Positions 43,338 through 54,850 of a DNA stretch of 64,000 nt are shown here, piece after piece (position 1 is the stretch's first letter; every line of letters begins with the position of its first letter). The notes beneath the pieces were generated by a model. The model saw nothing but the letters and a program-made list of their open reading frames with translations, made no database searches and was not told where the DNA came from. This DNA comes from Arthrobacter sp. ISL-48. Lineage in GTDB: Bacteria > Actinomycetota > Actinomycetes > Actinomycetales > Micrococcaceae. The position numbers and the translations under genes were made by a program. The DNA lies in the NCBI RefSeq assembly GCF_018613805.1, contig NZ_JAGGPL010000003.1, positions 372,001 through 436,000 of the forward strand. Reading direction: 5' to 3'.

Positions 43338-43580
43338 TTAGCGGCGGCGATCGGTATCGACGACGTCGACCCTGACCGGCTCGCCGTCTGCCAAGGCAGC
43401 CACCACAGTGCGCAGAGCGCGTGCGGTGCGGCCCTGGCGGCCGATCACCCGTCCAAGGTCATCCTGATGAACGCGAACCTCGAGGGTGTCCCCGCGGCGG
43501 TTGTTCTTCGAGCTGACCTTGACATCCTCCGGGGAATCAACGATTCCACGGACCAGGTGTTCGAGCGCTTCTGCCAGCAA
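43338..43580 (-). CDS. khpA: KH-domain RNA-binding protein
   Basis: 80-aa KH protein (VIGRQGRTARALR GxxG-type loop) that partners KhpB and binds mRNA/rRNA. Starts at TTG 43580, next to the rpsP stop at 43582 (TAG), with GAGG upstream inside rpsP. The position between rpsP and rimM is conserved in actinobacteria and firmicutes. Complete. Confidence 0.93.
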   Translation of the reverse strand: MLAEALEHLVRGIVDSPEDVKVSSKNNRRGDTLEVRVHQDDLGRVIGRQGRTARALRTVVAALADGEPVRVDVVDTDRRR

Positions 43581-43581
43581 T

Positions 43582-44004
43582 CTACTCAGCCTCGGTGGTC
43601 TCTGCTTCGGCGTCGGCCGGGGCCTCTGCTGCCTCAGACTGCTTTGCCTTCTTGGTGATGGCTTCCGGGATGATCACGGAACCCTTCTCCGGGGCAACGA
43701 ATGCAGCCTTCGGAGCCTTGGTCTTCAGGGTGCCTTCCTGGCCCGGGAGACCCTTGAACTTCTGCCAGTCGCCGGTGATCTTGAGGATCGCTGCAACCTG
43801 CTCGGACGGCTGGGCGCCGACGGACAGCCAGTACTGTGCACGGTCGGAGTTAACCTCGATGTATGAGGGCTCCTCGGTGGGGTGGTACTTGCCGATCTCT
43901 TCGATGGCGCGGCCATCACGCTTGGTGCGTGAGTCTGCGACGACGATGCGGTAGTACGGTGCGCGCATTTTGCCAAAGCGCTTAAGGCGAATCTTTACGG
44001 CCAC
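43582..44004 (-). CDS. rpsP: 30S ribosomal protein S16
   Basis: 140-aa protein; the first 85 residues are the S16 fold ([20 protein letters not shown], then [22 protein letters not shown]), followed by an Ala/Glu-rich tail ([18 protein letters not shown]) that is common in actinobacteria. GTG 44004 has GGAGTG upstream; the longer frame to 44346 has no support. It is the first gene of the rpsP-khpA-rimM-trmD operon. Confidence 0.97.
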   Translation of the reverse strand: MAVKIRLKRFGKMRAPYYRIVVADSRTKRDGRAIEEIGKYHPTEEPSYIEVNSDRAQYWLSVGAQPSEQVAAILKITGDWQKFKGLPGQEGTLKTKAPKAAFVAPEKGSVIIPEAITKKAKQSEAAEAPADAEAETTEAE

Positions 44005-44176
44005 TTTTGTGGTCACTCCTGTTTCAGAAAAAGGGGTGAACCCGGCGTTCTGCACCCGTGGGGCGGGCCATACTTGCGGGTTCGAAGGACAGGATCCGGA
44101 CGTGGAGAGAGGGGCCACGCAGATCGAGTACCTGTTTATTGTGCCAGATCGGCGCCGGGATTTCGACTTGACCCAG

Positions 44177-44201
44177 GCGGCAGGCCCCAGAGGCCTGCCG
44201 C
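44177..44201 (-). terminator. Hairpin downstream of the 44.2-kb hypothetical gene
   Basis: Perfect 10-bp stem (GCGGCAGGCC with GGCCTGCCGC), loop CCAGA, 18 bp past the stop. No U-tract. Confidence 0.6.
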
Positions 44202-44219
44202 GAACTCCGGCGTGGACGG

Positions 44220-44669
44220 TCAGGAGGACCAGACGTACAGCCCCGTGCGGTGCGCGTCGTCGATTCCGGCCGCCAGCCCTGCCAGCTGCTGGACGTACTT
44301 CCGGGCCTCGTCGGCTCCGAACGGCATGTCGTCCTGCGACGCCCATTTCTCCGCCACATCATCCAGGACGTTGCCTTCGCCCTCGGTTTCGTAGCTGAGC
44401 AGGTCGGCGAGCGCCCGGATCATGGCGGGCGGGACTCCCAGCAGCGAGTCGCTGGCCACGTCCACCATGGCAAGTTCGTAGTCGGCGCCGCCAGCGTGGA
44501 CGGCCGCGCCCGCGAGGTCGCCAAGCTGTTCGATTTCGAAGTCGCTGATCCCGGGAATCCGCAGGCCCTGCTCCGGGGGCGAGTCAGCCGATGAGCCTTC
44601 CTCGTCCAAGACGCGTGCGCGCTTCAATGCGGCGTCGTGGGTTGCAACAAAGATTTCGGTGAAGCCCAT
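44220..44669 (-). CDS. Hypothetical protein
   Basis: 149-aa acidic protein without recognised family ([21 protein letters not shown], then [20 protein letters not shown], a helical C-terminal half ending in [11 protein letters not shown]). The start ATG 44669 is preferred to 44684, because AGGGCG precedes it by 7 bp. It lies upstream of the rpsP operon on the same strand, with a hairpin in between, and probably is an independent unit. Conservation among Micrococcaceae is expected but could not be checked. Confidence 0.65.
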   Translation of the reverse strand: MGFTEIFVATHDAALKRARVLDEEGSSADSPPEQGLRIPGISDFEIEQLGDLAGAAVHAGGADYELAMVDVASDSLLGVPPAMIRALADLLSYETEGEGNVLDDVAEKWASQDDMPFGADEARKYVQQLAGLAAGIDDAHRTGLYVWSS

Positions 44670-44772
44670 GGGGATCGCCCTCATTCCGTCGACGGTGCGG
44701 CCCTGGCAGGCGGCAAAGAGCGCCGCCCCGGCCGTTCGGAATCAGCCTAACGCACAGGGGAACCGCACTTAC

Positions 44773-45648
44773 TCAGCGGACAGCGACACGGATGCGGTTG
44801 CGCCACGGATCCTCGAACCGCAGCTCGGCTCCCGTGTGGTGGGCCTCCACGCCGGCGACCTTCAGGCGGTCGGCAAGGGCGCCGACGTCGTCTTTGTTGG
44901 GGACTTCAATGAGCACCTCGCCGAGTCCGAGCGTGTCCTTGCGGGGACCCGCACCGCGGCTGTTCCACACGTTCATGGCCATGTGGTGGTGGTAGCGTCC
45001 AGCCGAAACGAACAACGCCTGCCCATGCCAGCCCGCAGTCTTCTCAAACCCCAGCGTGCCCACGTAGAAATCATGGGCGGAATGCACGTCGCCTACCTGG
45101 AGGTGGACGTGGCCCACGCCCGCTTCGCTCCGCTGCTGGCCGTCCACCGATTCCTGGGTCAGGTGCTCCTGCAGGTAGCGCTGGGGCGGCAGGGCCAGGC
45201 TGTCCATCACCACATCCTTGCCGTTCCACGACCACCGTTCACGTGGACGGTCCCAGTACAGTTCGATGCCGTTGCCTTCCGGATCGTTGAAGTAGAACGC
45301 CTCGCTCACAAGATGGTCGGCGCTGCCCGTAAAGGACCGGGGCTCATATTGTGCGGCAGTGGCTACGGTGGCCGCCAGCGATGCCTGGTCGTCAAAAAGC
45401 AGGGCGGTGTGGAACAGCCCGGCTTCGCCCCTGCCCGGCAGATTCAGCCCGGGCGCGGGCGCAAGGTGCACCAGCGGCCTCTGGAGCCTGCCAAGATAGA
45501 GACCGCCGTCCTGCTCGGCGACAATCTCCAATCCCAGCGCACGCTGGTAGTAGTCGGTCATCAGCTTCATGTCCCCCACCTTGAGCATCACGGTGCCCAT
45601 GGCGAGGTCGGCAGGAAGAAGATCCTGGCTGGTGGCTTCTGCAGTCAT
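44773..45648 (-). CDS. VOC family protein, two glyoxalase-like domains
   Basis: 291 aa with two vicinal-oxygen-chelate modules: first with TVMLKVGDMKLMTDYYQRALGLEI and LYWDRPRERW (about residues 17-135), second with VGHVHLQVGDVHSAHDFYVGTLGFE and GRYHHHMAMNVWNSRGAG (about 165-285). The His/Glu ligand pattern of metal-dependent ring-cleaving dioxygenases is visible (His in HVHLQV, HHHMAMN, Glu in GLGEVLIEVP). Start ATG 45648 with GGGAGTG upstream. Function may be a catechol-2,3-dioxygenase-like reaction or a glyoxalase; substrate not known. Confidence 0.85.
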   Translation of the reverse strand: MTAEATSQDLLPADLAMGTVMLKVGDMKLMTDYYQRALGLEIVAEQDGGLYLGRLQRPLVHLAPAPGLNLPGRGEAGLFHTALLFDDQASLAATVATAAQYEPRSFTGSADHLVSEAFYFNDPEGNGIELYWDRPRERWSWNGKDVVMDSLALPPQRYLQEHLTQESVDGQQRSEAGVGHVHLQVGDVHSAHDFYVGTLGFEKTAGWHGQALFVSAGRYHHHMAMNVWNSRGAGPRKDTLGLGEVLIEVPNKDDVGALADRLKVAGVEAHHTGAELRFEDPWRNRIRVAVR

Positions 45649-45756
45649 TGAACACTCCCGGTTCACGCGGCCTCCGGACGAGGCCCTCATAGATCTAAAT
45701 CACTTGAAGCTTCAATTTATTCCACAAGGCGGCGGCGGATTCCAGAGGTTTGTCGT

Positions 45757-46839
45757 TCACCGGATCAGATGCCCGCCCAGCACTACATGCTTGAGGCTGG
45801 AGACGGTCGACAGCATCTTTCGCGGGTCCTCCTGGCAAAGGACAACGTCTGCCGGAGCGCCTTCCACCAGGCCGTCCGCCCCAAGCCATTCGCGGGCACT
45901 CCAGCATGCGGCATCAAGGGCGGAACTTATGGGTAGCCCCGCCCAGTGAAGGGCCAGGATTTCATCCGCGATCCGGCCGTGCCTGATCACGCTTCCGGCA
46001 TCGGTGCCGGCATAGATGCGGACTCCGGCCTCGAAGGCTTCCAGCACTCGCTCTGCCCGTCGTTCCCACAGCGCACGTATGTGCGAGGCGTAGCGGGGAA
46101 ACTTGGGTTCCGCCCGGCGGGCAATGCCAGGAAAGGTGGCGATGTTGATGAGCGTGGGGACAATCGGGACTCCCTGGTCCACGAGCCTGGGAACATGCCG
46201 CGGCAGTAGCCCGGTTGCGTGCTCGATGCAGTCGATGCCAGCGTCAAGCATCTGGTCCAGGGTCTCCTCAGCAAAGCAGTGGGCTGTAACCCGGGCACCT
46301 TCGTCATGCGCCGCCTGCACGGCTTCCTTAACGACCGCAGCGGGAAACGACGGCGCCAGGTCGCCTATGTCCCGGTCGATCCAGTCCCCCACGAGCTTGA
46401 CCCAGCCGTCGCCGGCCCGCGACTGCTTCCGGACGGCCTCGACCAGACCGTCGGGCTCCACTTCGATGGCGAAGTTCCGCAGGTAGCGGCGGGTGCGGGC
46501 GATGTGCCGGCCGGCCCGGATGATCCTTGGCATTGCGGGGTTCTGCTGTAGCCAGCGGGTATCACTCGCGGCGCCGGCGTCCCGGACAAGGAGTGCTCCC
46601 CCGTCGCGGTCGGCCCGGGCCTGCTCTTCGGCCACATGATCCGGCACCCCGCCGTCTGGTCCCAGGCCGATGTGGCAATGGGCGTCAACAAAGCCTGGGA
46701 GCACCCAGCCGGACACGACACTGTCTGGCGGGACGTCAGGACGGTGGAAGGTCAGCCGGCCATCCACCGACCACAATCCGTGGCGTTCCTGGTCCGGTCC
46801 CGTGAGGACTGTTCCGCTGAATTCGATGGTTTCGCCCAT
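45757..46839 (-). CDS. Amidohydrolase family protein
   Basis: 360-aa metal-dependent hydrolase of the imidazolonepropionase/prolidase-like group. Metal ligands: FVDAHCHIGLG (HxH) near residue 54, Lys in DGWVKLVGDW near 145, His in VTAHCFAEE, His in CIEHATGLL and Asp in YAGTDAGSV. It has an N-terminal beta-sandwich part and the C-terminal GAPADVVLCQEDPRKML. It is divergent from thiC. The substrate cannot be inferred; deamination or hydrolysis of a cyclic amide or peptide is usual in the family. Confidence 0.85.
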   Translation of the reverse strand: MGETIEFSGTVLTGPDQERHGLWSVDGRLTFHRPDVPPDSVVSGWVLPGFVDAHCHIGLGPDGGVPDHVAEEQARADRDGGALLVRDAGAASDTRWLQQNPAMPRIIRAGRHIARTRRYLRNFAIEVEPDGLVEAVRKQSRAGDGWVKLVGDWIDRDIGDLAPSFPAAVVKEAVQAAHDEGARVTAHCFAEETLDQMLDAGIDCIEHATGLLPRHVPRLVDQGVPIVPTLINIATFPGIARRAEPKFPRYASHIRALWERRAERVLEAFEAGVRIYAGTDAGSVIRHGRIADEILALHWAGLPISSALDAACWSAREWLGADGLVEGAPADVVLCQEDPRKMLSTVSSLKHVVLGGHLIR

Positions 46840-46920
46840 TGACCCAGCCTAATCCGCCCGAAACGCCGCCGGCCCCTGCACTCACCTTCAGAGCCTGGGC
46901 CGTGGTAGCTTCGTCTTGAC

Positions 46921-48848
<1,928 letters not shown>

Positions 48849-48894
48849 CCTGACCAGGCTGGCCAGGCCCGGGCGGTCAGGGACTGCAAGCGCG

Positions 48895-49629
48895 TCAGGA
48901 TGCCCGGGATGCCTGGCCGCGGCTGACCTCGCCGATGAAGGAACGGATCGCGCGGTCACCCTCGGCCGAGTCCTGGGGCCGGTGCCCTCCCGCAGCGATG
49001 CGGTGGAGGGCGCCGGTTTCACGCAGGTAGCCGGCAATTTCCTCGTAGAGGGGTTCCCATCCTCCGGTCAGGACAAGGGTGGGCACGCCCGGGACGATAT
49101 GCAGCGGAGCTTCCCAGGGCGGGGACTGCAGCCGTAGCCGGCGCGCTGACCGTTTTTCCTCGGGCGTGGACGGCTGGTGCGGTCCGGCCGAGAACACGCG
49201 ACGGACAAATTCCCGTTGGAAGTCCTCATCGCCCAGCTGGTGGCGGACGTCAAAGAGCGGCTGCATCAGCGTGCGGTGCGCCGCTGTGGCAGGCAGCTCA
49301 GCCGTCAGCGACAGGCATGCTGGTTCCACCAGCGTCAGGGAAAACACCAGGTCCGGACGTTCAACTGCGGCCATCATGGCAGAGATGGCGCCCTGGGAAT
49401 GTGCCACGACGTGACCGCCTGCAGCGCCCCGGCCGTCGTCCGCCAACGACCGCAGGACGATGGCGGCATCTTCGGCGAAGGACGATTCGACCGGTTCAGC
49501 CACGGGATCGAAGCCGTGCCGCCGCAGGAAAAGCGCGTCATAGGCCAGGGCCATCCCATGCTGGCGGGGCCAAGCCGCCGCGCCAAAGCTTCCGGCGCCG
49601 TGGACGAACACTACCCTCTGCTTGAACAT
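48895..49629 (-). CDS. Alpha/beta hydrolase
   Basis: 244-aa hydrolase. The oxyanion segment is VFVHGAGSFG, the nucleophile Ser is in VVAHSQGAIS (about residue 78), the acid is probably Asp/Glu around VLTGGWEPLYEEI and the His in AAGGHRPQD near 223. No TM or signal peptide. It is convergent with thiC and follows ffh on the same strand after 103 bp. Substrate unknown. Confidence 0.85.
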   Translation of the reverse strand: MFKQRVVFVHGAGSFGAAAWPRQHGMALAYDALFLRRHGFDPVAEPVESSFAEDAAIVLRSLADDGRGAAGGHVVAHSQGAISAMMAAVERPDLVFSLTLVEPACLSLTAELPATAAHRTLMQPLFDVRHQLGDEDFQREFVRRVFSAGPHQPSTPEEKRSARRLRLQSPPWEAPLHIVPGVPTLVLTGGWEPLYEEIAGYLRETGALHRIAAGGHRPQDSAEGDRAIRSFIGEVSRGQASRAS

Positions 49630-49732
49630 GACCCAACCCTATTCCACGGCTCCGACATCCCAACTGGATAGCAGTAAACGTCGTTCTGAGCCCCCGGAAC
49701 AACGTTTTCTGCCAGCCAGCCGGGGGGTGTGA

Positions 49733-51316
49733 CTATTTGCCGAGGAACTTGTCGAAGCCCTTGGGCAGGTTGAGCTGCGAGGGATCAAAGTCATCGGACT
49801 GCTGACCGAACGCCGCACCGGTGGGAAGCGCCTTCGCGGCGCCCGCGCGCCTGGCCTCGGCCTCCCGAAGTTCCTGGGCGGCCTTGGCTGGGTTGCCCGA
49901 GCGGGCCTTCTTCTTGGGTGCATTCTTGGCACCCTTTCGGGCGCCGCCGCCTTGGCCGCCCATTCCAGGCATCCCAGGCATCCCGGGCATGCCGCCGCCC
50001 TGGGCCATTTTCTTCATCATTTTTTGGGCCTGGGCGAAGCGTTCGAGCAGGCCGTTGACCTCGGAAACGTGGACGCCTGATCCGCGGGCAATACGTGCCC
50101 GGCGGGAGCCGTTGATGATCTTGGGGGCAACGCGCTCGTGCGGCGTCATGGACCGGACGATGGCCTCGACGCGGTCGATCTCGCGTTCGTCGAATTGCTC
50201 GAGCTGCTGGCGGATGTTCTGCGCGCCCGGCATCATCATCAGCATCTTTTTCATGGAGCCCATGTTGCGGATCTGCTGCATCTGGGCCAGGAAGTCGTCC
50301 AGGGTGAAGTCTTCCTGGTCGGCGAACTTCTTCGCCATCCGGGCTGCTTCGTCCTTGTCCCAAGACTTTTCGGCCTGCTCGATGAGCGTCAGGACGTCGC
50401 CCATGTCCAGGATGCGCGAGGCCATCCGGTCCGGGTGGAAGAGTTCGAAGTCGTCCACGCCTTCGCCGGTGGACGCAAACATCACAGGCTTGCCGGTTAC
50501 GGACGCAACCGAGAGCGCGGCACCGCCGCGGGCGTCGCCGTCGAGCTTTGACAGCACGATGCCGGTGAAGTTGACGCCCTCATCGAAGGCCAGCGCCGTG
50601 TTCACGGCGTCCTGGCCGATCATGGAATCGATCACGAACAGCACTTCGTTGGGCACGATGGCCCGGCGGATCTGCCGCGCCTGCTCCATCATGTCCGCGT
50701 CTACGCCGAGGCGGCCGGCCGTGTCCACGATGACGACGTCGTGCAGCTTCTGGCGCGCTTCTTCAACACCTGCCCGCGCGACGGCGACAGGATCGCCGGC
50801 GGGATGATCGAGTTCGGAGGTAGCACCCGGGTGCGGGGCGAAGACGGGCACGCCGGCGCGTTTGCCCACTACCTGCAGCTGGGTGACAGCGTTGGGGCGC
50901 TGCAGGTCGCAGGCCACGAGGATGGGGCTGTGGCCCTGGGCCTTGAGCCATTTGGACAGCTTGCCGGCCAGCGTGGTCTTGCCTGCGCCCTGGAGGCCGG
51001 CGAGCATGATGACGGTGGGGCCAGTCTTGGCGAGCCGGATGCGCCGGGTCTCACCGCCGAGGATCTCGACAAGTTCCTCGTTGACGATCTTGACGATCTG
51101 CTGGCTCGGGTTCAGGGCCCCCGAAACCTCGGCGCCCAGGGCACGCTCACGTACGCGGCCCGTGAATTCACGAACCACCGATACGGCAACGTCGGCATCC
51201 AGGAGGGCGCGACGGATCTCCCGGACTGTGGCATCGACATCGGCCTCGGTGAGGCGGCCCTTGCCACGGAGATTCTTGAAGGTTGCTGTCAACCGGTCAG
51301 AGAGTGAATTGAACAC
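49733..51316 (-). CDS. ffh: Signal recognition particle protein Ffh
   Basis: 527-aa SRP GTPase. NG domain: GLQGAGKTT near residue 110, DTAGRLGVD, SKLDGDARGG. The Met-rich M domain (about 300-470) binds signal peptides and 4.5S RNA (MGSMKKMLMMMPG, SRRARIARGSGV). The C-terminal tail contains a short GMPGMPGMPGM repeat and a basic linker. GTG 51316 was chosen; the longer frame lacks a site. It works with FtsY encoded 5 kb away. The 4.5S RNA gene is not in the window. Confidence 0.96.
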   Translation of the reverse strand: MFNSLSDRLTATFKNLRGKGRLTEADVDATVREIRRALLDADVAVSVVREFTGRVRERALGAEVSGALNPSQQIVKIVNEELVEILGGETRRIRLAKTGPTVIMLAGLQGAGKTTLAGKLSKWLKAQGHSPILVACDLQRPNAVTQLQVVGKRAGVPVFAPHPGATSELDHPAGDPVAVARAGVEEARQKLHDVVIVDTAGRLGVDADMMEQARQIRRAIVPNEVLFVIDSMIGQDAVNTALAFDEGVNFTGIVLSKLDGDARGGAALSVASVTGKPVMFASTGEGVDDFELFHPDRMASRILDMGDVLTLIEQAEKSWDKDEAARMAKKFADQEDFTLDDFLAQMQQIRNMGSMKKMLMMMPGAQNIRQQLEQFDEREIDRVEAIVRSMTPHERVAPKIINGSRRARIARGSGVHVSEVNGLLERFAQAQKMMKKMAQGGGMPGMPGMPGMGGQGGGARKGAKNAPKKKARSGNPAKAAQELREAEARRAGAAKALPTGAAFGQQSDDFDPSQLNLPKGFDKFLGK

Positions 51317-51404
51317 GCGCCGTGCACTTCTTTCAGTGGATCTACGGATGGCGGCCCTTCGGCACACCAGCGTCTCGGCTGTTGCTTAGAAACTTCCAAC
51401 TGCC

Positions 51405-51432
51405 TTGACAACGGGACTCGACTATCTAGGGT
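51405..51432 (+). promoter_or_regulatory. Promoter of zwf
   Basis: Consensus -35 TTGACA (51405-51410), 16 bp spacer, -10 TAGGGT (51427-51432). The leader before GTG 51468 is about 30 bases with no clear Shine-Dalgarno. Confidence 0.65.
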
Positions 51433-51467
51433 ACCAAGACGGGCCTCCAAGATGGCATGCTGGCACA

Positions 51468-52871
51468 GTGACGAGTCAAACCACTGTTAAGACATTGCTG
51501 ATTCTTGGCGCCTCAGGCGACCTCACGGGGCGGCTTCTGCTTCCCGGACTTGCCAGGCTGGTGGCCACCGGCAGGGCCAAGGGGCTCAAGCTTGTAGGTG
51601 CCGGGTCCGATCCATGGTCGCCGGACGAGTGGCGGGACCGGGTCCACTCCACCTTCGCCGAGGCGGGAAAGCATGACGCCGCGGGGGCGAAGGCGCTGGC
51701 CGCCGTCGAGAGGGACACCGCGTACCACCAGCTGGACGTCACAGCGGACGGACCACTCGCATCCCTGCTGGCGGAGCTTGAGGGTCCTGTGGCGGTCTAC
51801 TTCGCCTTGCCGCCGCATATCAGCCAGAAGGCTTGCGAGGTGCTCCACCCGGGACAGGTTCCGGAGGGTACGCGGCTGGTCATGGAGAAGCCTTTCGGCT
51901 CCAGTGAGGAGTCAGCGCGGGAACTCAACCGGACGCTCCTGACCCTCGTCCCGGAAGACCACATTCACCGCGTGGACCATTTCCTTGGAAAGGCCACCGT
52001 CCTGAACATCCTCGGCCTCAGGTTCGCCAACAACTTCCTGGAGCCGGTCTGGAACCGCGAACATATCGCCAAGGTGGAGATCATCTTCGACGAAGATCTG
52101 GCCCTGGAAGGCCGTGCCCGTTACTACGACGGCGCCGGTGCCTTGCGGGACATGATCCAGAGCCACCTGCTGCAGGTCATGGCCCTGATGGCCATTGAAC
52201 CGCCGGCGACGTTGGGCGAGCGGGACCTCCGCGATGCCGTCGCAGCCGTCCTCCGGGCCAGCAGCATCAAGGCACCCTACAAAACAAGCACGCGGCGCGC
52301 GCGCTACACGGCCGGAAGCATAGACGGCAGGCAGGTCATCGACTATGTCAAGGAGGAGGGTGTGGACTCGGGCAGGAACACGGAAACGCTCGCCGAGGTC
52401 CAGGTGGACATTGACAACTGGCGGTGGAAGGGCGTGCCCTTCATCCTGCGCTCAGGGAAGGCGCTGGGCGACCAGCGGAAAGAAGCCGTGGTCACTTTCA
52501 GGCCCGTACCGCACCTGCCCAAGGGCTTCTCCGGCGTTGACTCCCCCAACCAGCTCCGGATCGGTTTCGGGCCGGACACGCTTGAGCTCGACGTCGATGT
52601 CAACGGTCCGGGGGACATCTTCAGCCTGGACCGCGCCACCCTCAACGCGCAGTTGAATGCATCCGACCTGCTGCCGTACGGCGAAGTACTGGAAGGCGTC
52701 CTGACCGGCGATCCCTTGCTGTCGGTCCGCGGCGACACCGCGGAGGACTGCTGGCGGATTGTTGAGCCGGTACTCAAGGCCTGGTCCCGCGATACGGTCC
52801 CGCTGGAGGAGTACGACGCCGGCTCGTCCGGTCCGGCGCGATGGTCAGGGTCCGTACCCGCGGCGCAGTAG
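51468..52871 (+). CDS. zwf: Glucose-6-phosphate dehydrogenase
   Basis: 467-aa enzyme for the first step of the oxidative pentose phosphate pathway. GASGDLTGRLL is the NADP loop, MEKPFGSS and RVDHFLGK are the substrate and catalytic His-Lys regions, and WRWKGVPFILRSGKAL the C-terminal substrate motif. The upstream start (51405) overlaps a TTGACA -35 box and was rejected; GTG 51468 is used. It stands alone between ffh (divergent) and glnK (convergent) and not with opcA/tal, so it may be a second zwf of this genome. Confidence 0.93.
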   Translation: MTSQTTVKTLLILGASGDLTGRLLLPGLARLVATGRAKGLKLVGAGSDPWSPDEWRDRVHSTFAEAGKHDAAGAKALAAVERDTAYHQLDVTADGPLASLLAELEGPVAVYFALPPHISQKACEVLHPGQVPEGTRLVMEKPFGSSEESARELNRTLLTLVPEDHIHRVDHFLGKATVLNILGLRFANNFLEPVWNREHIAKVEIIFDEDLALEGRARYYDGAGALRDMIQSHLLQVMALMAIEPPATLGERDLRDAVAAVLRASSIKAPYKTSTRRARYTAGSIDGRQVIDYVKEEGVDSGRNTETLAEVQVDIDNWRWKGVPFILRSGKALGDQRKEAVVTFRPVPHLPKGFSGVDSPNQLRIGFGPDTLELDVDVNGPGDIFSLDRATLNAQLNASDLLPYGEVLEGVLTGDPLLSVRGDTAEDCWRIVEPVLKAWSRDTVPLEEYDAGSSGPARWSGSVPAAQ

Positions 52872-52920
52872 CCCTGGCGAGGTAACCGGCCAAGCCTGAA
52901 ACCCGCCGCAGCGAACGCAG

Positions 52921-52962
52921 AAGGGCGGGCAGGGAACCTTTCCAGGTTCCCTGCCCGCCCTT
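52921..52962. terminator. Bidirectional terminator between zwf and glnK
   Basis: Perfect 18-bp stem (52921-52938 with 52945-52962), loop TTTCCA, with AA/TT at the base on both strands. Confidence 0.92.
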
Positions 52963-52999
52963 TCCGTCTCTGTGTCCGCTGCTCCAGATCCCGGCGGCT

Positions 53000-53338
53000 C
53001 TAGATGGCGGCTACGCCGCGTTCCCCGGTGCGGACCCTGACAGCTTCGAACACATCAACGGTCCAGACCTTGCCGTCACCCGCGCGTCCGGTGTTGGAGC
53101 TGGCGATGATGACGTCCAGGATGTCATCGGCCTGCTCGTCCGTAGCCAGCACCTCGACCCGGATCTTGGGCAGGAGGTCCACGTTGTATTCAGCTCCGCG
53201 GTAAACCTCCGTGTACCCGCGCTGCCGGCCGTAGCCACTGGCCGCGCTGACCGTCAGCCCCTGGACGCCGTAGGCTTCCAGGCCTTCCCGGATGGATTCG
53301 AGTTTCTCCGGCCTGACGATTGCTGTAATCAGTTTCAT
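53000..53338 (-). CDS. glnK: Nitrogen regulatory protein P-II
   Basis: 112-aa trimeric signal protein that binds ATP/ADP and 2-oxoglutarate and plugs the AmtB channel. T-loop GRQRGYTEVYRGAEYNVDLL with Tyr51, the modification site (adenylylation in actinobacteria); C-loop VRTGERG. It overlaps the amtB stop by four bases (ATGA), forming the classical amtB-glnK operon; no glnD follows here. Confidence 0.96.
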   Translation of the reverse strand: MKLITAIVRPEKLESIREGLEAYGVQGLTVSAASGYGRQRGYTEVYRGAEYNVDLLPKIRVEVLATDEQADDILDVIIASSNTGRAGDGKVWTVDVFEAVRVRTGERGVAAI

Positions 53339-54711
53339 GCCCCCACGCTTTCCTTGCCTGTTGCCGACTCGGCCTTCTTCGCTTCGCTCCTGGCACCGGC
53401 CTGGTCAGCCGCGGTCACGCCGTCTTCGGTGAAGCCCTTGCCGGTGATCAGTTCGTGCAGCGGCTGGAAGCTTCCGCCGTGGCCGCCCACACCGAATTCG
53501 TAGGCCGTCTCGGCGTGCAGGCTCAGGTCAACACCAACCACTTCCTGCTCCTGCGAAACGCGGAAGCCCATGGTCTTGTGGATGGGGTAGGCGATGATGA
53601 AGGTCATCACGGCCGTGAAGATGATGGACAGGACTGCAGCCAAAGTCTGCGCGACGAGCTGGCTTGTGCCTCCGCCGTAGAACAGGCCGGCCTGGCCCTG
53701 GCTGGGGGTTGCCAGGAAGCCGATCGCCACAGTTCCGACGACGCCGGAGACAAGGTGGACGCCGACGACATCGAGCGAGTCGTCGTAGCCGAACTTGAAT
53801 TTCAGGCCGACGGCGAGGGCGGAGGCCACACCGGCGACGACGCCCAAGGCAATCGCACCCAGCGGGGAGACGTTGGCGCAGGCCGGGGTGATCGCGACGA
53901 GGCCGGCGACTACACCGGAGGCGGCACCAAGCGAGGTGGGGTGGCCGTCGCGGAAGCGTTCCACGGCGAGCCAGCCGAGCATGGCGGCGGCCGGGGCGGC
54001 CAGGGTGTTGATCCAGATCAGGCCCGCCTGCTCAACCGTGGCTGCGGCTCCGGCGTTGAAGCCGAACCAGCCGAACCACAGGATTGCAGCGCCGAGCATC
54101 ACGAACGGGATGTTGTGCGGGCGGTGGTTCGGATCCTTGCCGAAGCCCTTGCGGTTGCCGATGATCAGGACCAGGATGAGGCCGGCCACACCGGCATTGA
54201 TGTGGACCACGGTACCGCCGGCGAAGTCGATGACCGGAGCGAACGTCTGGCCGAACCAGCCGTCCTTCGAGAAGAGTCCCCCACCCCAAACCATGAATGC
54301 CAGCGGCGCGTAAACGAGCGTGGCCCAGATGGGTGTGAAGATGACCCAGGCTGAGAACTTTGCGCGGTCGGCGACCGCACCCGAGATCAGCGCCACAGTG
54401 ATGATGGCGAAGGTGGCGGCGTAGCCTACCTTGAGCAGATCTGCGGGATCCGTGAAGTTGTGCAGACCGAAGTGGCTGAACGGGTTCGCGAAGATCTGGA
54501 AAAAGTTGTCTTCGTTGGTCGTGGCCATGGAGGCGCCCCACAGCACCCACGTGATGCCAACAGTTGCGATGGCGATGAAGCTCATCATCATCATGTTCAG
54601 GGCCGACTTGGCGCGAGTCATGCCGCCGTAGAAGAATGCCAGGCCCGGGGTCATGAACAGCACGAGTGCTGAAGCGACCAGGAGCCAAACGAGACCTGCG
54701 GTGAGTTCCAT
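53335..54711 (-). CDS. amtB: Ammonium transporter AmtB
   Basis: 458-aa 11-TM trimeric ammonium channel. FYGGMTRAKSALNMMMMSF, the AGGTVVHINAGVAGL signature with His of the twin-His pair, and FVMLGAAILWFGWFGFNAG are visible; a cytosolic tail of about 60 residues ends AKKAESATGKESVGA. First gene of the amtB-glnK operon. A candidate GlnR box lies 140 bp upstream, which would couple it to nitrogen limitation. Confidence 0.96.
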   Translation of the reverse strand: MELTAGLVWLLVASALVLFMTPGLAFFYGGMTRAKSALNMMMMSFIAIATVGITWVLWGASMATTNEDNFFQIFANPFSHFGLHNFTDPADLLKVGYAATFAIITVALISGAVADRAKFSAWVIFTPIWATLVYAPLAFMVWGGGLFSKDGWFGQTFAPVIDFAGGTVVHINAGVAGLILVLIIGNRKGFGKDPNHRPHNIPFVMLGAAILWFGWFGFNAGAAATVEQAGLIWINTLAAPAAAMLGWLAVERFRDGHPTSLGAASGVVAGLVAITPACANVSPLGAIALGVVAGVASALAVGLKFKFGYDDSLDVVGVHLVSGVVGTVAIGFLATPSQGQAGLFYGGGTSQLVAQTLAAVLSIIFTAVMTFIIAYPIHKTMGFRVSQEQEVVGVDLSLHAETAYEFGVGGHGGSFQPLHELITGKGFTEDGVTAADQAGARSEAKKAESATGKESVGA

Positions 54712-54850
54712 GGTCTGCGTCCTCTCTTGCTTTAGATGCGGAATTCTCCGCCTGTCCCAACGCCGTTTGCGTTCTGTTTCAAGTTTTGCCTCGCTGTGTT
54801 TCGCCGGCGGAGGTTTTACATTGCCGGTTTGTTACAACAACCTCTAGGAA

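Noticed and set aside
49960..50010. Tandem repeat encoding GMPGMPGMPGM
   Set aside because: This is the Met/Gly-rich tail of Ffh, a known trait of the M domain, not an independent repeat element.
53455..54354. Long plus frames opposite amtB
   Set aside because: Low-complexity antisense frames caused by codon bias of amtB.
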